Origin: Natronosalvus halobius
GTDB taxonomy: Archaea; Halobacteriota; Halobacteria; Halobacteriales; Natrialbaceae
Length of the DNA: 64,000 nucleotides
Assembly (NCBI RefSeq): GCF_024138145.1
Contig: NZ_CP099997.1
Coordinates: forward strand, 372,001 to 436,000
Direction: 5' to 3'
Made by a program: the position numbers and the translations under genes. This document shows positions 9,285-18,111 of this stretch, in pieces. Position 1 is the first letter of the stretch; each line of letters opens with the position of its first letter. The notes below the pieces were generated by a model that was not told the DNA's origin, did not search any database, and was given only the letters and a program-made list of their open reading frames with translations.

Positions 9285-10090
9285 GCGTACGCCACCGGTT
9301 CGTAGAGGTCGGACACTTTCTCGAACGTGTACCCGTTTCGTCTCAGCGTCGAGACGAACCCGGTGAGTATGTCGACGGATCGATCCATGTTCCGGGTCAT
9401 GAGCGTGCGCTTTGGTTGTGGCAGGTGATCGTGAAACTCGGTCCTCCAGAAATCCTGCAGGTGGGAGTCGTACACTAGCGGCGTGGGAAGGGGCGTGTGT
9501 TTCAGTAGGGAGATATATGGACGCCCGAGGAGTTTAAGATAGTTCTGGGAGATCGGAATCCGGAGCCCAGGGACGGCCGCAAACGGGATCTCGAGGAGTT
9601 GATCGGCTTCCGGCGGGACGTACGGCGTGAGCGGGGCGTGGATATTGTTGTATACGCCGGGGCGATAGGAGGGGAAGACGCTGGAACTGAACTCGAACCC
9701 CGCCCGCTCGAGTTCAGCCCACTCGCCCTGGACGATGTTGCCCTGCGGTGCCCGGTACCCACGGGGTGGTTCACCGAAGTGTGACTCGAATGCTGCTATC
9801 CCGCGCTGGATTTCAGTCTCGAATTCGTACGATTTCGTCATGTCGTGTTGATACGAGTGAAGGTGGAATTCGGCGTCTAGCTCCCGCCGAAGGCGCTCGA
9901 CGATCCAGGGATGATTCTCAATCGTAATCCCGACGGCGAAGACGCTAATCGGGACGTCCAGCTGCTTGATGAGGGCGATATAGTCGTCTACGTGGTCGAA
10001 CGTCGGATTGGGACTCTCGTCGCCCGGGATACACCAATCTTCCTCGAGATCGAGTGTCATGCAGGCTACGGGTTGACTACTGCTCGACAT
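9275..10090 (-). CDS. Polysaccharide deacetylase (NodB homology domain)
   Basis: The protein has 271 residues. NodB motifs are visible: the catalytic/metal Asp region TLDLEEDW (about residues 12-19), the metal-binding HSYQH (HSxxH, about 98-102) and RAPQGN (about 129-134). The enzyme removes N-acetyl groups from hexosamines. The length and the DLEEDW start recall the DUF3473-containing deacetylases of exopolysaccharide loci. No signal peptide is seen, so it probably acts in the cytoplasm on a lipid-linked or nucleotide sugar. It is the first gene of the minus-strand operon that continues into formyltransferase, FemAB-like protein and flippase. Confidence 0.88.
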   Translation of the reverse strand: MSSSSQPVACMTLDLEEDWCIPGDESPNPTFDHVDDYIALIKQLDVPISVFAVGITIENHPWIVERLRRELDAEFHLHSYQHDMTKSYEFETEIQRGIAAFESHFGEPPRGYRAPQGNIVQGEWAELERAGFEFSSSVFPSYRPGVYNNIHAPLTPYVPPEADQLLEIPFAAVPGLRIPISQNYLKLLGRPYISLLKHTPLPTPLVYDSHLQDFWRTEFHDHLPQPKRTLMTRNMDRSVDILTGFVSTLRRNGYTFEKVSDLYEPVAYAWT

Positions 10091-10114
10091 GGAGTCTCTA
10101 TCCGAAATTGAAGG

Positions 10115-10128
10115 GCATAAATTTTTAG
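10115..10128 (-). promoter_or_regulatory. TATA box for the deacetylase operon
   Basis: On the minus strand an A/T run (CTAAAAATTTATGC) lies 25-38 bases before the deacetylase ATG at 10090. This is the expected place for an archaeal TATA box of a leaderless mRNA. Confidence 0.6.
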
Positions 10129-10385
10129 CGTATAATTCCTGATTACCGAAGGGGTTGCTTTACTGTTGCAGGTCAATATAACCGGAACGGATCTGGGCGG
10201 TAAACGAGCCTCACCTCTGTTCTCCGACTGGCACTCGACTATTACATTCTGGATACGAGTCGACCAGCGGGGATATGACGCACAGACGGTGGGGTCAAAT
10301 GACTTTCAACAGTGGATTACTCGAGAGGCGCCACAAATACGGTCGCTATAGCTTTTACCGCGTTTCTCGTTCGATACGTCCACAG

Positions 10386-10655
10386 ATGAGACCGCATCGA
10401 ATGCGGTTCGTTCTCGTTCAGTGTTCGTGGCTGCTGGGAACGGTACTCGTACTCTCAGTGACCGGGCTCTACTCGTACGGCTTGTTTATTCTGTTCTCCG
10501 CACTCGGCGTCGCCATCCTGACGAATCTGCTCAATCTGTCACACGTGCAGTCGCGTTGGATCGATCGGCCTCGAGTCCTCACCAGGGTCTTGTTGGCGGG
10601 TGCCACAGCAGTTCTCTGTTATCGTTTCGTCAGCCTGTTCGTCTTGTCACCGTAG
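10386..10655 (+). CDS. Small membrane protein of unknown function
   Basis: The protein has 89 residues from the ATG at 10386, with three hydrophobic segments (about 9-27, 29-45 and 63-85) and a short Arg-rich loop between the second and third. The frame is open further up, to ATGs at 10275 and 10299. Those extra residues are Arg-rich and not acidic, and a TATA-like TATAGCTTTTA lies at 10347-10357, about 29-39 bases before 10386, so the shorter form is preferred. Small proteins like this accompany DUF1616 genes in haloarchaeal surface-glycan loci. No function can be assigned. Confidence 0.6.
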   Translation: MRPHRMRFVLVQCSWLLGTVLVLSVTGLYSYGLFILFSALGVAILTNLLNLSHVQSRWIDRPRVLTRVLLAGATAVLCYRFVSLFVLSP

Positions 10656-10797
10656 TCAGCGCCCGTCGAGCGTCGATCGATAAGTCGAATTGATACCTCG
10701 CGTCTGGTTCGGTTCGTCTCGTTACGTGTGACTCGACACAGCACCACTTCGCTGGAAGCAACTGGAAATCTGCAAAAGTCATCGCTTCGAACGATCT

Positions 10798-11661
10798 CTA
10801 TCGATACTCGAGAACCCACTTTCCGTCGTCTACCGCGAAGGCCTCGAACGAGATCCGGCGGTCGAGACCGACTGCGAGGCCGACCGCGAGAAAGGAGGCG
10901 ACCGGGTGGTCGAACTGATTCAGGGGGCCGAAGACGTTCCCCGAAATAGTGATCGTGACAGTTCCTCCGTCCGGTCGCACGATCGCGTCGGCATCCGTGA
11001 TAAACTCAAAACGCTGTCGGAGCGAATCTATCAATTGTTCGACCAGAAGTTCCGGGGAGTTTGCGACCGGTTCGTCCAGTGCCCGTTCGAACTCCTGGAA
11101 CAGCGTTGCCCCGGTCGGCTCGAGGACGAGTCCACGTTCGCCCGAGTCGACAATAGAGAATCCAGCCGCGTCCTGGACGCCGCTGTCGACGTCGGCCGGG
11201 ACGAATAACCGAGCTCCGGACTCGACACCGCTCGGGTTCGGCACGTAGATCCGCTCGGTACTCGAACCGAATGTCGTCGTGATCGCCTCGAGGTTTGTCG
11301 CACACGTCCCGTAGACCTGGGACCCATCTCTGGCATCGATCGACCGAGTACCAGTCATCCCGTACGTGAGAACGCCGGCGAACAGTCCGATCCCCCCGAG
11401 CGAGAAGAGGACTTCGCGGCCTGCCGATACGACAAACCCAGCGGCGAAACAGAACACGCCGATGGCGACGAATCCCGCTATCGTAAGTCGCTCGCGCGTC
11501 GTTCGAGCGCCGACAGGGAACCGTACCGGACGATCACGAACGACGGAGGTTCCGGCACCATCAGCTGGAGCAGTTCCTCCTTCGAAGCCCCGCTTATCAC
11601 CGCTCTGGTCGAACGCAGCGGACGATGCATCCGGCGTGCTATCGTATTTTTCCGGGCTCAT
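10798..11661 (-). CDS. Haloarchaeal conserved protein with two membrane helices
   Basis: The protein has 287 residues from the ATG at 11661. An ATG at 11787 would add 42 residues of non-haloarchaeal composition, so the later start is preferred. The first 70 residues are disordered and acidic. Two transmembrane helices follow at about 76-98 and 100-118, separated by a tight turn. A soluble domain of about 165 residues comes next, with an alternating strand-helix pattern and a conserved-looking GTVTITISGNVFG segment. I do not recognise a named domain with certainty; it resembles haloarchaeal DUF-type proteins found beside DUF1616 genes. It could be a membrane-anchored accessory factor of surface-glycan assembly. 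Confidence 0.65.
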   Translation of the reverse strand: MSPEKYDSTPDASSAAFDQSGDKRGFEGGTAPADGAGTSVVRDRPVRFPVGARTTRERLTIAGFVAIGVFCFAAGFVVSAGREVLFSLGGIGLFAGVLTYGMTGTRSIDARDGSQVYGTCATNLEAITTTFGSSTERIYVPNPSGVESGARLFVPADVDSGVQDAAGFSIVDSGERGLVLEPTGATLFQEFERALDEPVANSPELLVEQLIDSLRQRFEFITDADAIVRPDGGTVTITISGNVFGPLNQFDHPVASFLAVGLAVGLDRRISFEAFAVDDGKWVLEYR

Positions 11662-12053
11662 ATGGGGTTTCTCGAACGAGACGGCGGTTCGTTCGAATGG
11701 GAGGACTCGTCGATGCACGACCGTGCCACCTGAAGCCAGTGAGGGACGAACAGGCGTTGCGGGCACGAACCAGTCTCGTCCTGCCACCGAGGGACGTGCA
11801 AGTGATTGCGGCCGTCTCTGGAGGTCGTCACAGTGTCTCTTCTCAAACTACCGAGGACGACTGCTTTAAATTGCTGGTCGTCAATCACGGTTTACCTGTC
11901 GTTAACGGGTCTTAACGGACGATTTCTCACAGTATAGCTGCGTCCATTCTGCGTATCACGATAGCGTTCGCCGGTTCAACGATCATCGGTTCCAGACTGT
12001 CCGGTCAACCGTCCATCCGATTTTAATCGCGGTTCGTAAAAGAGACAGAGAGG
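11662..12053. promoter_or_regulatory. Divergent intergenic region with a TATA box
   Basis: No gene is supported in these 392 bases. A good TATA-like CGATTTTAAT lies at 12018-12027, 27-36 bases before the ATG at 12054, giving a leaderless mRNA for the DUF1616 gene. An ACGGG/CTTAACGG repeat near 11897-11918 is the only other patterning seen. Confidence 0.55.
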
Positions 12054-13070
12054 ATGATTCGTTCGCCCGTCCGACCGCACGTTCGTCGACTGCCGGCGGA
12101 CCTGACGGTCGTTCTCGCTCTCACGGTACTGACGAACGTCGTCGTGTTTGCCCCGGTGATACGGGAAACGCCCCTTCGTGTTGCGTTCGGCCTGGTCTTC
12201 ATCCTCGTTGCTCCAGGATACGCGCTGGTTGCTCTCGTGTTTCCGGAGCGCGGGCCAGTAGACCGATTCGACGATGTCAACGGGGAGATGCGGTCACCGA
12301 CGACCATTCTCGAACGCCCTCGGTCGTGGTGGGGAACGATCGACGGCCCGGAACGCATCGCGTTTTCGATCGCTTCGAGCGCCGTGATCGCCCCGGTGGT
12401 CGGCTTTATCGTGGTAACCGTTCAGGGATCGTTCCAGTTTGGACCGACGTTCGTCGCCGTCTCGGCCGTTACCGTCGCCCTCACTGTCGGCGCAATCTGG
12501 AGACGCCTGGCGCTCTCACCGGACGATCGGTTTCGAGTTCCATATGGCGAGTGGACGGACACCCTTCGTGCGGCGGTGTTCGATCCCAACTCTCGCGGTT
12601 CAGCGATCCTGAACGTTGCACTAGTCTGTACGATACTGCTCGTGATCGCGAGCGTTGGATACGCGGCCACGGCACTTCCACAGGACGACGAGTACTCCAC
12701 GATATACGTTCTCTCCGAAGGCGATGCAGATTCGGTTCTCGAGATCCCGCCAGGAGAAAGTCGAGAGGTCGTCGTGGGCGTCGACAACCGCGAACGACGC
12801 GCGACGACGTACACGGTCGTCGTCGTCGAGCAGGAGATGGACGTCTCTGAAAACGAAACCCGAGTCGTGGACCAGCGCGAACTCGATCGGTTCGAGTCGA
12901 CGACCGATCACGGTGAGACGTGGCGTCTCGCTCACGATATCGAGCCGACCGCGGACGGCGAGGTACGCATCGTCTGGTTGCTGTACGTCGACGGCGACGC
13001 TCCTGAGGAACCGTCGATCGAGTCCGCAGCGTATCGGGTGCACCTGTGGGTCGAGGAAGGCGATTCGTGA
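12054..13070 (+). CDS. DUF1616 family membrane protein
   Basis: The protein has 338 residues. Four transmembrane helices occupy about 17-35, 43-62, 101-122 and 127-147, with the DUF1616-type segment FILVAPGYALVALVFPERG (about 49-67) between the first and second pairs. A fifth helix (about 192-212) precedes an outer domain of about 125 residues that looks like an immunoglobulin-type beta domain (VVVGVDNRERRATTYTVVVVEQ). DUF1616 proteins are common beside haloarchaeal glycosylation and archaeosortase-linked genes, but their activity is not established. A leaderless promoter is visible upstream. The gene converges on the ATP-grasp ligase gene. Confidence 0.85.
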   Translation: MIRSPVRPHVRRLPADLTVVLALTVLTNVVVFAPVIRETPLRVAFGLVFILVAPGYALVALVFPERGPVDRFDDVNGEMRSPTTILERPRSWWGTIDGPERIAFSIASSAVIAPVVGFIVVTVQGSFQFGPTFVAVSAVTVALTVGAIWRRLALSPDDRFRVPYGEWTDTLRAAVFDPNSRGSAILNVALVCTILLVIASVGYAATALPQDDEYSTIYVLSEGDADSVLEIPPGESREVVVGVDNRERRATTYTVVVVEQEMDVSENETRVVDQRELDRFESTTDHGETWRLAHDIEPTADGEVRIVWLLYVDGDAPEEPSIESAAYRVHLWVEEGDS

Positions 13071-13163
13071 ACAGTCGAGGTTTGGCGAAAGGGCGAACTC
13101 GTTACCGGCTTGGATTCCTTCCTACCGGCGTTGACTCCTCACTACCCTACTTCGACCCCCTCT

Positions 13164-14366
13164 CTACCCCGCCCTGTTTCGGAGGACCCGACAGAGTTCA
13201 CGCGAAAACGGAACGGGGTCGTCCAGCCGAAAGACGTCGAAGTGAGGCGTCCGGACACACGACTCGAGAATGTCTCGTGCCGTGTCCAGGACCGGGGGTC
13301 GATCGACGAGTATCGGCTCGTCTCGTCGAAGGCTGAGCAGGTAGTGGACCTCGCCGTAGAGGTAGTGACTCCTGACGCCACGTTCGTACTTCGCGCTGAT
13401 CGATGATTTTCGGCCAAGCGCTTGCAGCCAGTAGTACGCCGGAAAGTTGGCGCCCGCCCGGACCGCACAGGGGAGCGATTGCCAGAACCGCGGGTTGATC
13501 TCGAGCAGCTTGTACTCGCCGGTGGTGGCGTCCTTCGCGTACTCGATGCACGCGATGCCGTGCCAGTCGAGGCTATCTAATAGCCTCCGGCCGACCGCCT
13601 CCAGTTTTGAATCGTGTATGGATTCCCGATAGACGCCACCACCGCCTGTGTAGGACGTCCCGCGGATCTGTCTGTGCTGGAACGTCGCGACGGCCTCGCC
13701 ATGGTCGTACAGCGCACCAAACACGTACTGGTCGTCGTGTCGAACGTACTCCTGGACGATTGGTTCGTGTCGCATGATGGCACGAATCGTCGCTTTGTCG
13801 GGTTCGTCCCCGGGCTCGACGTAGACAACGTCTTTTTCGACCGCGGACGTGTTCGAGGCGAGCGTCGGCGTAAGTTCCGCGGTGAGAAGATTGTACCTTG
13901 ATTTGATGACTGATGGATCGTCCCACCGGTCGACATCGTCGAGGCATCGCGTTTCCGGAACTGGAACGCCGGCCTCGCGAGCGGCCTCGTAGAGTTTCGT
14001 TCGGTCGTTGACGACCTCGAGCGCTTCAGTCGGCGGCGCGATCACCGACGCGTATCGTTCGAACTCGTCTCGGTAGGTCGCGAACACGTAGGGATCGGCC
14101 GGGCGTAGCGGGAGGATCGCCCGAACGTCCGGTCGTGCGGCGATTCCCTTCAGTGCGTCTTTGTACGCGACGAGGTCGTCGTCGGGGGAACAGATCTGGA
14201 TTTGTTCGTCACAGAATCGCGATCCGCCAGCGGGGACGTCTTCGCGTTCCGAGGCGACGATCGTGTGGACGCCGCGCTCGGCGAGCGAGCGAACGCACGT
14301 GTAGCAAGCGGGGTTGTATTTCGCGGGAAGAAGGACCGTTTCCCGGCCCGACGCGTCGGTGACCAT
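13164..14366 (-). CDS. ATP-grasp carboxylate-amine ligase-like protein
   Basis: The protein has 400 residues with the three ATP-grasp subdomains: an N-terminal Rossmann-like region (1-115), a central lid with VIKSRYN and VQEYV (about 165-225), and a C-terminal catalytic part with CIEYAKD and LLEINPRFW (about 290-315), which holds the Mg-binding Glu and Asn. The family joins carboxylates to amines or thiols using ATP. The paralogue at the left window edge has the same C-terminal signature. Its place between DUF1616 and GT4 genes suggests it makes or attaches an amino-acid substituent of a surface glycan (inference). A TATA-like GTTAATACC on the minus strand (14391-14399) lies about 25-33 bases before the start. 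Confidence 0.85.
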   Translation of the reverse strand: MVTDASGRETVLLPAKYNPACYTCVRSLAERGVHTIVASEREDVPAGGSRFCDEQIQICSPDDDLVAYKDALKGIAARPDVRAILPLRPADPYVFATYRDEFERYASVIAPPTEALEVVNDRTKLYEAAREAGVPVPETRCLDDVDRWDDPSVIKSRYNLLTAELTPTLASNTSAVEKDVVYVEPGDEPDKATIRAIMRHEPIVQEYVRHDDQYVFGALYDHGEAVATFQHRQIRGTSYTGGGGVYRESIHDSKLEAVGRRLLDSLDWHGIACIEYAKDATTGEYKLLEINPRFWQSLPCAVRAGANFPAYYWLQALGRKSSISAKYERGVRSHYLYGEVHYLLSLRRDEPILVDRPPVLDTARDILESCVRTPHFDVFRLDDPVPFSRELCRVLRNRAG

Positions 14367-14618
14367 CGGGAGGATACGAGAGGGTGCAACGGTATTAACG
14401 GCGACAACCGTTCGTCTGCGTAATTACGTGTTTCTGTCGTCTCCAGCGAGCGCGTAGACGGGTGTTACATTCCGTCTCGATGATGAACGAGGGAAGTACC
14501 GTCGACGCCTTCAGTAGCCGGTCTCGCTTCGCCGTGGAAAGTGGCGACCCCACTTCTCTCCGTTCACCGTAGGGATGTAATGATCCACCTCGAACGACGG
14601 CCGGAATCACAAATACCC

Positions 14619-14628
14619 TATATTTTTA
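14619..14628 (+). promoter_or_regulatory. TATA box for the GT4 gene
   Basis: TATATTTTTA lies 27-36 bases before the ATG at 14655, in the position expected for a leaderless archaeal transcript. Confidence 0.65.
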
Positions 14629-14654
14629 CCCCCTCGCTGGCATCTACAGCGTAG

Positions 14655-15737
14655 ATGCGAATCGCGTTCGTCTCCTTCGAAACCGCCCACCACCGAGAGA
14701 CGGAGACGAACGAACGCTTTCGGACCATTCTTGAACTCCTCACCGACCGCGGTCACGACATCCACGTTTGCTGTGCCCAGTTCTGGCCAGGCGAGGCGTC
14801 CACGCTCGAGCGGGACGAGGTCACCTACCACGGCGTCTCGACCGGCCTCGAAGCGCGCCAATCGTTCCTGCTTCGCCTCCCGTTCGTCCTCCGATCGATC
14901 GGCCCGGACGTGATCCACACGAGCGCCGACCCCGCGGGCCAGGTGCGGGCGGCCAACTGGGGGGCGACGCTGGCTCGATCCCCGCTGGTCCTCGAGTGGT
15001 ACGGCGCGGGGATCGGCGTCGACGGTGCCGTCGGCATCCCGGACGACCGTGGCCATCGCTACGCGGCCCAGAAGGCGGACCGCATCGTCACGCCGTCGCG
15101 GATGGTCCGTACGTGGGTCAGAGAGCGGGGCGCTTCGGGCGACCGGGTCGACGTCGTCCCGAATCCGATCGACATCGACCGGATCGAGGCGACGCCGCCG
15201 GGCGACCGGGTCGACGTCGTCTACGCCCGGCGCCTCGACGAGGGGGCGAACCTCGAGAGCCTGCTCCTGGGACTCGCGGAACTCCGGGACCGCAACTGGC
15301 ACACCCTCGTCCTCGGCGACGGACCACAGCGAGGGATGTACGAGCAACTCGCGCAGGACCTGCGGATCGACGACCGGGTAACCTTTGCCGGAGAGACGAG
15401 TCGTGACGAGCGCATCGCGGCATACCGGAGCGCGCACGTCTTCGCCCAGACGGCCACCGAGTGCGTCTTCCCGACCGAGTTCGCCTGGGCGCTGGCCGCG
15501 GGCTGTGTCGGCATCGTCGAGTACCACGTCGACTCCGCGGCCCACGAACTCGTCGAGGGCTGGGAACGGGGCTTCCGGACCACGAGCGAGCAGGAACTCG
15601 CCGACGCCATTCTCGAGGCCGGTGACCTCGAGCACCGGACCTACGACGAGTCGTTCGCGAATCTGGACCGAGAGGCGGTGCTGGCGACGTATCTCGAGAC
15701 CTATCGGGAGCTCCAGGACGGACGCGGGCTGCTTTAG
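14655..15737 (+). CDS. Glycosyltransferase family 4 protein
   Basis: The protein has 360 residues in a GT-B fold: an N-terminal acceptor domain with the opening MRIAFVSFETAHHRETETN, then the NDP-sugar domain from about residue 155 (VDVVPNPIDIDRIE, then YARRLDEGANLESLL). The acidic pair usual near the donor-phosphate loop (EX7E) is not clear; the region reads ECVFPTEFAWALAAG, so donor binding may be unusual. The enzyme would transfer a sugar from a nucleotide donor to a lipid-linked glycan. It is the last gene of the surface-glycan island. A 22-bp in-frame repeat (15137-15158 and 15200-15221) codes for GDRVDVV twice. Confidence 0.85.
   Translation: MRIAFVSFETAHHRETETNERFRTILELLTDRGHDIHVCCAQFWPGEASTLERDEVTYHGVSTGLEARQSFLLRLPFVLRSIGPDVIHTSADPAGQVRAANWGATLARSPLVLEWYGAGIGVDGAVGIPDDRGHRYAAQKADRIVTPSRMVRTWVRERGASGDRVDVVPNPIDIDRIEATPPGDRVDVVYARRLDEGANLESLLLGLAELRDRNWHTLVLGDGPQRGMYEQLAQDLRIDDRVTFAGETSRDERIAAYRSAHVFAQTATECVFPTEFAWALAAGCVGIVEYHVDSAAHELVEGWERGFRTTSEQELADAILEAGDLEHRTYDESFANLDREAVLATYLETYRELQDGRGLL
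15137..15221. repeat. 22-bp in-frame direct repeat inside the GT4 gene
   Basis: Identical 22-base copies at 15137-15158 and 15200-15221 are 63 bases apart, so both read as GDRVDVV. They span the first nucleotide-sugar-domain strand and the next strand. Confidence 0.85.
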
Positions 15738-15787
15738 TGGGATCGGCTGCCGAGGCCCTTATCCAACTCGATGCCCTGTAGCCGCTA

Positions 15788-18043
15788 ATGAGTGAGCAAG
15801 CCGAGGACGTCGACGGGAGGTTCTGGGACGGCGAAGACGGCTCCGAGGCAAGCCAGCGCTGTCGTTCGCTGGTAAACGCGCTCGACGACGGGATCACGGT
15901 CGTCGATGCCGCCGGCGAGGTAACGTTCGCGAACGAACGTGCCGAGGATCTCCTCGGACGGCCTCACGAGGCTCTCGTCTCCGCCGACGATGCTCGCTGG
16001 ACCCTCGTCGACGAGGCCGGCGAGCGGCTCGGGTCGGGCGAGTTCCCGTTCGATCGCGTTCGCGCTCGGCAGATCCCGATTTCCGATCAGATTGTCGGCC
16101 TCCGTCGCCTCTCCGGAGCGTGCACGTGGCTGTCGGTCAACGGCGCGCCACAGTGGAACGAGAACGACGAGTTCGACGGCGCCGTCTTCGTGTTCGAGGA
16201 CGTCACCGACCAGCGCGACGCAGAGACCGAAGTCGAGGAGATCCTCGGACGGGTAACCGACGCCTTCTACGCCCTCGACGAGGAGTTCCGGTTCACCCAC
16301 GTGAACAACCGGGCCGAAGAGCTGCTCCAGGCATCCGAGGAGGAACTGCTCGGTGAAGTACTGTGGGAGCTGTATCCGGAGGCGGCCGAAATCGACGACG
16401 TGTGGGACGCCTTCCAGGCGGCGATGGAAACCCAGGAACCCCAGAGTTACGAACTCTACTTCGACCCCCTGGAATTCTGGGTCGAAGCGACCATCTATCC
16501 CTCCGAAACCGGCGTGTCGGTGTACTTCCAGGACGTCACCGAGCGCAAGGAGCGCGAGCAGTACCTGGAGGCTGCCAAGACGCAACTCGAAGCCGCGACG
16601 GAAGCCGGCGCGGTCGGTACCTGGGAGTGGTACATCTCCGAGGATTCGTTCGTCACCGGCGCCTCCTTCGCTCGAACGTTCGGCGTCGATCCGGAAGCCG
16701 CTCGCGAGGGCATCCCGCTCGATCGGGTACTGTCGTCGGTCCACGAAGACGACCGCGACCGCGTTGCCGCGGAAATCGAGAACGTCGTCGAGAACTGCGG
16801 TACGTACGAGGCGGAGTACCGCGTCTGGAACGCCGACGACGAACTTCGGTGGGTCGTCGCCCGCGGTCACGTCGAGTGCGACGAAGACGGCACCCCCGAG
16901 CGGTTCCCCGGCGCGCTCACCGACATCACCGAACGCAAGCGAGCCGAACTCCAGGTCGAAAAGCAGTCGCGGGAACTCGCAACGCTGTTTCAGGTCCTGC
17001 CCGTCGGCGCCGTGGTCGCGAACGCGGACGGATCGCTGCGCAGAGCGAACGACACGGCCAGGGACATCTGGGGCGGTGACGTCTTCGATGCCGAGTCCGT
17101 CCAGGAGTACGAGAAGTACACTGCGGTATGGTCGGACTCGGGCGAGCCAGTCGGGCCCGAGGACTGGACGATGTACCAGGTGCTCCAGGGCGAGGAAGTC
17201 ACGGAACCGAACGTCTACGAGATCGATACGTTCGATGGCGAGCACCGAATCATCATGGAACACGGCAAGCCGGTGCGAGACGAGTACGGGAACGTGAGCC
17301 GTGCCGTCGTGACGCTCACCGACATCACCGAACGCCGGGAGTACCAGCGAAAACTCAAGGAGTCCAACGAACGACTCGAGCAGTTCGCCTACGCCGCCAG
17401 CCACGACCTCCAGGAGCCCCTTCGTATGGTCACGAGCTATCTTCAGTTGCTGGAACGCCGGTATAGCGACGTCTTCGACGACGATGGACAGGAGTTCCTC
17501 GAATTCGCCGTCGACGGCGCCGAGCGGATGCGCGAGATGATCGACGCGCTCCTCGAGTACTCGCGCGTCGACACCCGTGGCGATCCGTTCGAACCGGTCG
17601 ACCTGGACGCCGTACTCGAAGACGTTCAGGAGGATCTGACGGTGCGGATCGAGGAGAGCGACGCCGACATCGCGACCGATGACCTTCCCCGTGTGAACGG
17701 CGACCCCAGCCAGTTACGACAACTGTTCCAGAACCTCCTGTCGAACGCGATCGAGTACCGGGGTGAGGAGCCACCGCAGATCGACGTCTCCGCCGAGCGA
17801 GCGGGCGAGCACTGGGTACTTTCGGTCCGCGACGAGGGGGTCGGGATCGATCGGGAGGATGCAGAGCGCATTTTCGAGGTGTTCCAGCGTCTGCACACGC
17901 ACGAGGAACATCCAGGAACCGGTATCGGACTCGCGCTCTGCCAGCGTATCGTCGAACGCCACGGCGGCGAGATCTGGGTCGAGTCCGAGCCTGGCGAAGG
18001 AGCGACGTTCTCGTTTACGCTTCCTGTGGCTCGTGCAGAGTGA
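15788..18043 (+). CDS. PAS-domain sensor histidine kinase
   Basis: The protein has 751 residues and no membrane helix, so it is cytoplasmic. Four PAS-type sensor domains lie in order (about 20-140, 145-255, 262-385 and 395-517), each of the last three ending in a (V/D)ITER-type PAC motif. The dimerisation/phosphoacceptor helix follows with His in ASHDLQEPLRMV (about 537-548), the phytochrome-like HisKA type. The ATPase domain has N-box NLLSNAIEY, G1 DEGVGI and G2 GTGIGLALC. It would sense a small molecule, redox state or oxygen and phosphorylate a response regulator, none of which is encoded nearby. A TATA-like CCCTTATCC (15756-15764) supports the start. The ligand is unknown. Confidence 0.9.
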   Translation: MSEQAEDVDGRFWDGEDGSEASQRCRSLVNALDDGITVVDAAGEVTFANERAEDLLGRPHEALVSADDARWTLVDEAGERLGSGEFPFDRVRARQIPISDQIVGLRRLSGACTWLSVNGAPQWNENDEFDGAVFVFEDVTDQRDAETEVEEILGRVTDAFYALDEEFRFTHVNNRAEELLQASEEELLGEVLWELYPEAAEIDDVWDAFQAAMETQEPQSYELYFDPLEFWVEATIYPSETGVSVYFQDVTERKEREQYLEAAKTQLEAATEAGAVGTWEWYISEDSFVTGASFARTFGVDPEAAREGIPLDRVLSSVHEDDRDRVAAEIENVVENCGTYEAEYRVWNADDELRWVVARGHVECDEDGTPERFPGALTDITERKRAELQVEKQSRELATLFQVLPVGAVVANADGSLRRANDTARDIWGGDVFDAESVQEYEKYTAVWSDSGEPVGPEDWTMYQVLQGEEVTEPNVYEIDTFDGEHRIIMEHGKPVRDEYGNVSRAVVTLTDITERREYQRKLKESNERLEQFAYAASHDLQEPLRMVTSYLQLLERRYSDVFDDDGQEFLEFAVDGAERMREMIDALLEYSRVDTRGDPFEPVDLDAVLEDVQEDLTVRIEESDADIATDDLPRVNGDPSQLRQLFQNLLSNAIEYRGEEPPQIDVSAERAGEHWVLSVRDEGVGIDREDAERIFEVFQRLHTHEEHPGTGIGLALCQRIVERHGGEIWVESEPGEGATFSFTLPVARAE

Positions 18044-18111
18044 TTGCGCTGGGTGAGCCGATTCCGGTCCCAGTTTTTGAGCCCGGTTCCGGCTCTACCC
18101 CGGTTCCGCCA

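Noticed and set aside
10275-10385. Longer start for the small membrane protein
   Set aside because: Added residues are Arg-rich with no acidic character; ATG 10386 has a better TATA distance.
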